From Actinomycetales bacterium (GTDB lineage Bacteria; Actinomycetota; Actinomycetes; Mycobacteriales; Micromonosporaceae): 64,000 nucleotides of DNA. This document shows, piece by piece, positions 58,838 through 64,000 of this stretch. How positions within the stretch are numbered: position 1 is the first letter of the stretch; the number at the start of each line of letters is the position of its first letter. Location: positions 1 through 64,000 of the forward strand of contig PKFB01000005.1 of assembly GCA_002919305.1 (NCBI GenBank). The letters run 5' to 3'. The position numbers and the translations under genes are program-made. A model generated the notes under the pieces. It made no database searches and was not told the origin of the DNA. It saw nothing but the letters and a program-made list of their open reading frames with translations.

Positions 58838-59928
58838 TCGAGGTCCTGGTCGGGTTCGCCCGATGCCTGCGACACGCGGGCATGCGGGTGCCGCCCGACC
58901 GGGTCCAGGCGATGCTCGCCGCGGTCGATGCCTTGGGAGTGACCGATCCGGCCGGGGTCTACTGGGCGGGGCGGCTGACTTTGTGCGCGGAGCCCGACGA
59001 CATCGCCACCTACGACGCCGCCTTCGCCGCGTACTTCCGCCAGGTCACGCCTCCCGCGCCCGTATCGGCCTCGGGGAGCGTGTCCCGGATCGGCCTGCCG
59101 TTCCAGCTGGACCAGGTAGCGCCGAGGGCGGAGCGGGACGACCCGGAGGTGATCGAGGAGCCCGCGGCCAGTGACATCGAGGTGCTCCGCCACCGCGACC
59201 TGACCCAGCTGACCGATCAGGAACGGGATGAGGTGCGCCGGCTGCTGACGCTCCTAGCGCCCACGCCCGCTCCCCGCCCCAGCCGGCGACGTCGTCCGGC
59301 GCGTCGCGGTGAGATCGATCCCGCGCGTACCGTGGCGCGGATCCTGCGGCGCGTCGGTGAGCCGGCGCCTCCCGCGTACCGGAGGAAAAGCCGTAAACCG
59401 CGCCGTCTGGTGCTGTTGGTGGATGTCTCCGGATCGATGGCGGCCTACGCCGACGCCTTGCTTCGGTTCGCGCATGCGGCGGTACGGCGGCGGCCGTCGA
59501 GTACTGAGGTGTTCACCGTCGGAACCCGGCTGACCCGAGTCACCCGGGCGTTGCGGCACCGGGACCCTGACCTCGCGTTGGCCGCCAGCAGCCGGCTGGT
59601 TCCGGATTGGAGCGGGGGTACGCGGCTGGGCGAGGCGTTGAAGGTGTTTCTGGACCGGTGGGGACAGCGTGGTATGGCCCGCGGCGCGGTGGTGGTGCTG
59701 TTCAGCGATGGCTGGGAGCGCGGCGACCCCAGTCTGCTCGCCGACCAGATGGCGCGCCTGGCGCGGTTGGCGCACCGCGTGGTGTGGGTGAACCCCCACA
59801 AGGGCCGCCCCGGTTATGTGCCCTTGGTCGCCGGCATGGTGGCGGCGTTGCCTCATCTGGACGACTTCGTGGCGGGCCACAGCTTCGCGGCTCTGGAGCG
59901 ATTGGTGGAGGTGATCGCTCGTGCGTGA
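58834..59928 (+). CDS. VWA-domain protein (CoxE-like)
   Basis: A 364-residue protein of the CoxE family, partner of the MoxR ATPase. The N-terminal 190 residues are helical (FARCLRHAGMRVPPDRVQAML, DDIATYDAAFAAYFRQ). The VWA domain starts RRLVLLVDVSGSMAAYADALLRFAHA with a complete MIDAS DxSxS (about 198-202), TRLTRVTRALRHRDPD and VVVLFSDGWERGDPSLLADQMARL with the second metal Asp. It overlaps the CoxD gene by 4 nt and the XdhC gene by 8 nt, so the three are co-translated. Confidence 0.93.
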   Translation: MIEVLVGFARCLRHAGMRVPPDRVQAMLAAVDALGVTDPAGVYWAGRLTLCAEPDDIATYDAAFAAYFRQVTPPAPVSASGSVSRIGLPFQLDQVAPRAERDDPEVIEEPAASDIEVLRHRDLTQLTDQERDEVRRLLTLLAPTPAPRPSRRRRPARRGEIDPARTVARILRRVGEPAPPAYRRKSRKPRRLVLLVDVSGSMAAYADALLRFAHAAVRRRPSSTEVFTVGTRLTRVTRALRHRDPDLALAASSRLVPDWSGGTRLGEALKVFLDRWGQRGMARGAVVVLFSDGWERGDPSLLADQMARLARLAHRVVWVNPHKGRPGYVPLVAGMVAALPHLDDFVAGHSFAALERLVEVIARA

Positions 59929-61099
59929 GGTGCTCGACGATCTGCTGCGTTGGTGGGAGGCCGGTGAGCCGGTCGGCATGGGGACGGTGGTGGCGACCTG
60001 GAACTCTGCTCCCCGCCCGGCGGGTGCGGTGATGCTGGTCGGCCCGGACGGGACGGCGGTGGGCAGCGTGTCGGGCGGCTGCGTGGAGGGGGCGGTGTAC
60101 GAGGCCGCCACCTCTGTGATCGCCTCCGGACGACCGACACTGCAGCGGTACGGGGTCAGCGACGGGGACGCGTTGGCGGTCGGCCTCACCTGCGGCGGAA
60201 TCATCGATGTGTTCGTGGAGCGGGTGGATCGTCACAGCTTCCCGTGGCTGGGGGAGGTGGCCGCGTCGATCCGGTCCGGGAAGCCGGTCGCGGTGGTCAC
60301 CTGTGTCGCCGACGCGTCGGCCGCCGAGGAGGCGGACGCCGGATCCCGAGTGGGGGGCCGGTTGGTGGTCTGGCCGGACCGCACCGCGGGCTCGTTAGGG
60401 AGCGCGCGACTCGACGCCGCCGCCACCGACGATGTGCGGGGCATGCTGGCCGCCGGGCGTACCGGGACGCTCCACTACGGGCATGACGGTCAGCGGCGGG
60501 GCGAGGAGCTCACGCTGTTCGTGGCCTCGTACGCGCCCCCTCCCCGGATGATCGTGTGCGGGGCGATCGACTTCGCCGCGGCCGTGGCCACGATCGGATC
60601 GTTTCTGGGCTACCGGGTCACGGTGTGCGACGCCCGCCCGGTGTTCGCCACCCGTAAGCGGTTCCCGTCCGCTGACGAGGTGGTGGTGTCCTGGCCTCAC
60701 CAATACCTGAAGGCTGAGGCCGAGGCCGGCCGGATCGACGAGCGCACCGTGGTGTGTGTCCTCACCCACGACCCCAAGTTCGATGTGCCGCTGCTGGAGG
60801 TGGCTTTGCGGTTGCCGTTGGCCTATGTGGGGGCGATGGGGTCCCGGCGTACCCATGAGGATCGGGTGGCGCGCCTGAAGGAAGCGGGGGTGACAGCGGA
60901 GCAGCTGCGTCGCCTGGCGTCGCCGATTGGGCTGGACCTGGGGGCGCGGACCCCTGAGGAGACCGCCGTCTCGATCGCCGCTGAGATCATCAGCCAGCGG
61001 TGGGGCGGCACCGGGGCCCGGCTGTCGGAGTTGAGCGGTCGGATTCACCGCGATGACCGGGCCCAGCGCCAGAAGCAGTCTCGGCCCGTCGACGCCTGA
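59921..61099 (+). CDS. XdhC/CoxI-family maturation protein
   Basis: A 392-residue XdhC-type factor that binds and sulfurates Mo-cofactor before insertion into xanthine/CO dehydrogenase-like enzymes. The N-terminal XdhC_CoxI domain (about 12-80) reads EAGEPVGMGTVVATWNSAPRPAGAVML and SVSGGCVEGAVYEAA. The C-terminal Rossmann domain (about 205-350) has RMIVCGAIDFAAAVATIGSFLGYRVTVCD and LPLAYVGAMGSRRTHEDRVARLKEAGV. The CGG in GLTCGGIIDVFVE is the probable cofactor-facing cysteine. It is a fused two-domain form. It overlaps the coxE-like gene. Confidence 0.93.
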   Translation: MREVLDDLLRWWEAGEPVGMGTVVATWNSAPRPAGAVMLVGPDGTAVGSVSGGCVEGAVYEAATSVIASGRPTLQRYGVSDGDALAVGLTCGGIIDVFVERVDRHSFPWLGEVAASIRSGKPVAVVTCVADASAAEEADAGSRVGGRLVVWPDRTAGSLGSARLDAAATDDVRGMLAAGRTGTLHYGHDGQRRGEELTLFVASYAPPPRMIVCGAIDFAAAVATIGSFLGYRVTVCDARPVFATRKRFPSADEVVVSWPHQYLKAEAEAGRIDERTVVCVLTHDPKFDVPLLEVALRLPLAYVGAMGSRRTHEDRVARLKEAGVTAEQLRRLASPIGLDLGARTPEETAVSIAAEIISQRWGGTGARLSELSGRIHRDDRAQRQKQSRPVDA

Positions 61100-61188
61100 C
61101 GCGGGGCCGACGGCGCGTCCACGATGCGGTGGTGAGACGGGTGCCGCGGACGCGAGTCCGGATCCACGTCGCCGCATAGGCTCAGCGT

Positions 61189-61671
61189 GTGACTGATCAG
61201 CCACGTCTGACCCATGTGGACGAGACCGGAGCGGCCCGCATGGTGGATGTCTCCGTCAAGGACATCACCGCCCGAACCGCGGTCGCCGCTGGCACGGTCC
61301 GGACCACCCCCGCGGTGGTCGCGCTGCTGCGGGACAACACCCTCCCTAAAGGGGACGCCCTCGGGGTGGCCCGTATCGCCGGGATCATGGGGGCCAAGCG
61401 CACCCCGGATCTGATCCCGCTCTGCCATCCGATCGCCCTGCACGGTGTGACCGTGGACCTCACCCTGCAGGAATCCACGGTGGACATCACCGCCACTGTG
61501 CGGACGGCTGATCGTACCGGGGTGGAGATGGAGGCCTTGACGGCGGTCGCCGTGGCGGGCCTGGCCCTGATCGACATGATCAAGGCAGTGGATCCGAAGG
61601 CCAGCCTGGAGGCGGTGCGGGTCCTGCGGAAAGAGGGCGGCAAGACTGGCCTGTGGGAGCGTGAGGAATGA
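61189..61671 (+). CDS. moaC: Cyclic pyranopterin monophosphate synthase
   Basis: First-step Moco enzyme acting with MoaA, 160 residues. Family motifs are ARMVDVSVKDITARTAVAAGTV, MGAKRTPDLIPLCHPIALHGV, DRTGVEMEALTAVAVAGLALIDMIKAVDP and RVLRKEGGKTG. The conserved Lys/Asp/His set is in place. The GTG start follows CTCAGCGT without a strong ribosome site. It overlaps mogA by 4 nt. MoaA is not in the window. Confidence 0.96.
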   Translation: MTDQPRLTHVDETGAARMVDVSVKDITARTAVAAGTVRTTPAVVALLRDNTLPKGDALGVARIAGIMGAKRTPDLIPLCHPIALHGVTVDLTLQESTVDITATVRTADRTGVEMEALTAVAVAGLALIDMIKAVDPKASLEAVRVLRKEGGKTGLWEREE

Positions 61672-62201
61672 GCGGTATCGACCCTGAGTACCGAAGCCGG
61701 ACACCTGGCTCACGCCCGATCCGGGCCCGGGTGATCGTGGCCTCCAACCGCGCTGCCGCCGGCGTCTACACCGACACCAGCGGTCCGCTGCTGGCTGAGG
61801 GCCTCACCGAGCTGGGGTACCAGGTCGACCCGGTGGTGGTCGTCCCGGACGGCGAACCGGTGGAGCAGGCGCTGCGGGCGGCGGTCGCTGAGGGGGTGGA
61901 TGTGGTGCTGACCAGCGGGGGCACCGGGATCTCACCCACCGACCGCACCCCGGAGATGACCCGGCGAGTCCTCGATCGTGAGGTGCCCGGGATCGCCGAG
62001 GCGCTGCGGGCGTACGGCACCGCCAAGGTCCCCACCGCGATGCTGTCGCGAGGGGTGGCCGGGGTGGCTGGCCGGACCCTCATCGTGAACCTGCCCGGCT
62101 CAACCGGCGGAGCGCGGGACGGGCTGGCCGTGCTCGGGCCGGTGCTCACCCACGCCGTCGATCAGTTGCGTGGCGGGGACCACAAAAGATCTGGCGTCTG
62201 A
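61668..62201 (+). CDS. mogA: Molybdopterin adenylyltransferase (MogA/MoaB)
   Basis: A 177-residue MogA/MoaB-fold protein that adenylylates molybdopterin. ARVIVASNRAAAGVYTDTSGPLLAEGLTELGY is the opening, VDVVLTSGGTGISPTDRTPEMTRRVLDREVPGIAEALR is the signature GGTG-xxxDxTPE, and MLSRGVAGVAGRTLIVNLPGS closes the site. The actinobacterial N-tail of about 15 residues is basic. The ATG overlaps the moaC stop, and a gap of about 110 bp precedes moeA. Confidence 0.94.
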   Translation: MSGIDPEYRSRTPGSRPIRARVIVASNRAAAGVYTDTSGPLLAEGLTELGYQVDPVVVVPDGEPVEQALRAAVAEGVDVVLTSGGTGISPTDRTPEMTRRVLDREVPGIAEALRAYGTAKVPTAMLSRGVAGVAGRTLIVNLPGSTGGARDGLAVLGPVLTHAVDQLRGGDHKRSGV

Positions 62202-62310
62202 TCAGCTCCAGCGATTGAGCGGCAGATTACGCACCTGATCAGCGGTGATCGGGGCAGAGCAGGGTTGGGATCTCGGGGGGCGCTCAAGGCGACGCGGTTA
62301 GGCTCGCGGT

Positions 62311-63504
62311 GTGACCCTGTCGTGGGAAGAAGCCCGGCGCCTCGCCTACGAGGCCGGTCGCGACGCACGCCTGGCGCCCGTGGACCTGCCCCTGGATCGG
62401 GCCGACGGCGCCACGCTGGCGACCCCCCTGACCACCCTGACCGAGCTTCCGGCGTTCCCGACCTCCAGCGTCGATGGGTACGCGGTACGCGGGGAGGCAC
62501 CCTGGAAAGTGGTGGGGGAGGTGCTCGCGGGGAGCGTACCTGGAACTCTCGGGCCGGGTGAGGCCTTGCGGATCGCGACCGGCGCGATGGTGCCGGCTGG
62601 GACCGAGCACATCATCCGGGTCGAGGACTCCACGACACCCGAACCCGGGTATGTCACCGGTACGCCGCGGCGGTCCCCAGACTGGCGGAACCCCGGTGAG
62701 GAGGCTGGTAAAGGGGAGGAGCTGTTGCCCGCCGGCACTCCGGTCACCCCGGGGGTGGTGGGGCTGGCGGCCTCCTGCGGATACGACCGGCTGCTGGTGC
62801 ATCCCCGGCCGTCCGCCGCGTTGCTGGTCTTCGGGGATGAGCTGCTGGTTACCGGGACACCCGGCAATGGCCGGGTCCGCGACTCCCTCGGCCCGTCATT
62901 TCCGGCGTGGCTGCGGCGCCTGGGGGCCGATCCGGTACCGGGGCTCGCCCCTGTCGGACCGATCCAGGACACCCTGCAGGCGCATATCTCCGCACTGCGG
63001 CGCGGGTTGGAGGCGGCCACGGTGGTGTGCACCACCGGTGGCACCATGCATGGCCCGGTGGATCACCTGCATCCCGCGTTGGAGGCCCTGGGGGCGTCCT
63101 ACGTGGTCAACACCGTGAAGGTGCGTCCCGGTTTCCCCATGCTGTTGGCCCGGGTGGGGGATGGGTGGGTAGCCGGGCTGCCCGGCAACCCTCAGTCCGC
63201 GGTGATCGCGCTGTTCACCTTGGTGGTTCCCCTGATCGCCGGGCTGACCGGTCGTCGGCTGCCGGAGCCACCACGGGTCCGGTTGGCCGCCCCTGTGCCG
63301 GGTCGCGGTGACTTCACCCATCTGGCCCTGGTCCGGGTTACCCCGACGGGGGAGGCGTATCCGGTGGCGTACACCGGGTCAGCAATGCTGCGAGGGGTCG
63401 CCGTCGCCTCCGGCTTTGCCGTGATCCCACCCGGTACGCAGGGGCAGGTCGGGGACGAGGTGGAGCTACTGCCGCTGTCGCTGATGCCGGGAGAGTTGCC
63501 GTGA
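62311..63504 (+). CDS. moeA: Molybdopterin molybdenumtransferase
   Basis: Inserts molybdate into adenylylated molybdopterin; 397 residues, the normal length. FPTSSVDGYAVRGEAPWKVV is the xxDGYA signature, IATGAMVPAGTEHIIRVEDS is the active-site strand, and the MogA-like domain has VVCTTGGTMHGPVDHLHPAL in place of TSGGVSxGxxD. FPMLLARVGDGWVAGLPGNPQSAVIALF is the GLPGNP motif. Domain IV follows (RLAAPVPGRGDFTHLALVRVTP). Its stop overlaps the moaE start (GTGA). A variant active-site loop (GTMHGPVDH) is worth noting but is common in actinobacterial MoeA paralogues. Confidence 0.94.
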   Translation: MTLSWEEARRLAYEAGRDARLAPVDLPLDRADGATLATPLTTLTELPAFPTSSVDGYAVRGEAPWKVVGEVLAGSVPGTLGPGEALRIATGAMVPAGTEHIIRVEDSTTPEPGYVTGTPRRSPDWRNPGEEAGKGEELLPAGTPVTPGVVGLAASCGYDRLLVHPRPSAALLVFGDELLVTGTPGNGRVRDSLGPSFPAWLRRLGADPVPGLAPVGPIQDTLQAHISALRRGLEAATVVCTTGGTMHGPVDHLHPALEALGASYVVNTVKVRPGFPMLLARVGDGWVAGLPGNPQSAVIALFTLVVPLIAGLTGRRLPEPPRVRLAAPVPGRGDFTHLALVRVTPTGEAYPVAYTGSAMLRGVAVASGFAVIPPGTQGQVGDEVELLPLSLMPGELP

Positions 63505-63920
63505 CCGTTGTGCGTGCCGATGTCACCGAAGCGCCGCTGGACGCCTCCGAGTACGAGCGGCTGGTGGCGCACCCGGGCGCCGGGGCTGTGGTCTGTTTCA
63601 CCGGGGTGGTCCGGGACCACGACCACGGCCGCCAGGTACGGGAGCTGGAGTATGAGGGGCACCCGACGGCCGGTGAGGTGCTGCAGACCATCGCCGCTGA
63701 GATCGCCGCGGATCCGGCCGTGTACGCGGTGGCGGTGGGGCACCGGGTCGGGACGCTCGCGATCGGGGACAACGCCTTAGTGGCGGCGGTCTCGTGCGCC
63801 CACCGGGGAGAGGCTTTCGAGGCCTGTCGGCGGCTGGTGGAGGAGGTCAAAAAACGGCTGCCGATCTGGAAGCGGCAGGTGTTCGCCGACGGCACCGAAG
63901 AGTGGGTGAACTGCCCCTGA
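63501..63920 (+). CDS. moaE: Molybdopterin synthase catalytic subunit
   Basis: Large subunit of molybdopterin synthase, 139 residues. AGAVVCFTGVVRDHDHGRQVRELEYEGHP is the FxGxVR signature, VAVGHRVGTLAIGDNALVAAVSCAHRGEAFEACRRLVEEVKKRLPIWKRQVFADG carries the conserved HRxG, lysine and KRPIWK-like elements. The partner MoaD is not in the window. The start overlaps the moeA stop. Confidence 0.95.
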   Translation: MTVVRADVTEAPLDASEYERLVAHPGAGAVVCFTGVVRDHDHGRQVRELEYEGHPTAGEVLQTIAAEIAADPAVYAVAVGHRVGTLAIGDNALVAAVSCAHRGEAFEACRRLVEEVKKRLPIWKRQVFADGTEEWVNCP

Positions 63921-63934
63921 GCCGGGTGTGAAGC

Positions 63935-64000
63935 TCAGCGGAGGTAGACGGCCACGCGGCGGACGTACTCGGGCTGGTAGGCGGGGTACGCCTCGGAACG
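63935..64000 (-). CDS. C-terminal fragment of an unknown gene (cut by the window edge)
   Basis: The minus strand is open from position 64000 and ends with a TGA at 63935-63937, giving the tail RSEAYPAYQPEYVRRVAVYLR. The composition and codon use look coding, and the gene would be convergent with moaE with a 14-bp gap. Too little is visible to name a family. Confidence 0.45.
   Translation of the reverse strand, partial: RSEAYPAYQPEYVRRVAVYLR

Noticed and set aside
1-64000. CRISPR arrays, tRNA/rRNA genes, insertion sequences or prophage
   Set aside because: I saw no regularly spaced identical repeats with spacers, no T-loop signatures in a tRNA context, and no transposase or integrase; the intein is the only mobile element found.

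Overview
This is a chromosomal segment of a high-GC actinobacterium. The evidence is the gene order, the heavy use of GTG/TTG starts, the strong GC bias at third codon positions, SigM/TrxB/TrxA/MurJ next to ParAB, an Ino1-PadR pair and a DUF5318 protein beside a PonA-type PBP. The order parA-parB ... amidase-trxA-trxB-anti-sigma-sigM-pseudokinase-murJ-nudix-cca, then padR-ino1-DUF5318-ponA-GT87-rpsF-ssb-rpsR-rplI-dnaB, is the conserved origin-proximal block of Streptomyces and relatives, so oriC/dnaA should lie to the left of position 1. A Micromonosporales-like host is my guess; the sequence alone does not prove it.

Layout. 1-1.2 kb: no convincing gene; imperfect ~60-bp repeats and one parS site. 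1.2-3.5 kb: parA (a second parS inside it) and parB. 3.5-8.8 kb: a hypothetical protein, a D-Ala-D-Ala ligase, a MocR/LysN-type aminotransferase, a GNAT acetyltransferase and a peptidoglycan amidase. 9.1-18.7 kb (minus strand): thioredoxin, thioredoxin reductase, anti-sigma protein, SigM, a pseudokinase, a small membrane protein, MurJ and a Nudix hydrolase. 18.9-27.1 kb: CCA-adding enzyme, an MFS carrier with a perfect 17-bp inverted repeat over its start, flotillin + NfeD, an MmyB-type regulator divergent from an FAD oxidoreductase, and Ogt. 27.2-38.5 kb: ino1-padR, DUF5318, ponA, GT87, APH-like kinase, a polytopic membrane protein and endonuclease IV. 38.7-47.9 kb: a surface-anchored acidic protein, rpsF-ssb-rpsR-rplI, a lipoprotein, PolX and an intein-containing dnaB preceded by a dense DnaA-box cluster. 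48-51 kb: VOC protein, zinc-ribbon protein, phosphoribosyltransferase and a VapBC-like pair. 51-56 kb: a GGDEF-EAL protein, two 7-codon mini-ORFs and two LuxR-type regulators. 56.3-63.9 kb: TauE-like exporter and a molybdenum-cofactor/molybdo-hydroxylase maturation cluster.

How the genes work together. The left half combines chromosome segregation (ParABS), envelope assembly (Ddl, amidase, MurJ, PBP) and thiol redox control under SigM. The middle block links replication and translation (ssb, ribosomal proteins, DnaB). The right end is accessory: a c-di-GMP module with peptide-like mini-genes and a molybdenum maturation set (CoxD/CoxE/XdhC/MocA plus MoaC, MogA, MoeA, MoaE) whose client enzyme is not in the window.

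The most unusual item is a pair of tandem mini-genes (53634-53657 and 53714-53737, minus strand). Each has a strong Shine-Dalgarno and encodes the same heptapeptide, MRDDSWH. They lie between two LuxR-type regulators and a membrane GGDEF-EAL gene. Next are the DnaA-box cluster in front of dnaB, DnaA-box-like repeats built into the murJ coding sequence, and a dnaB intein whose homing-endonuclease motifs have lost their aspartates.
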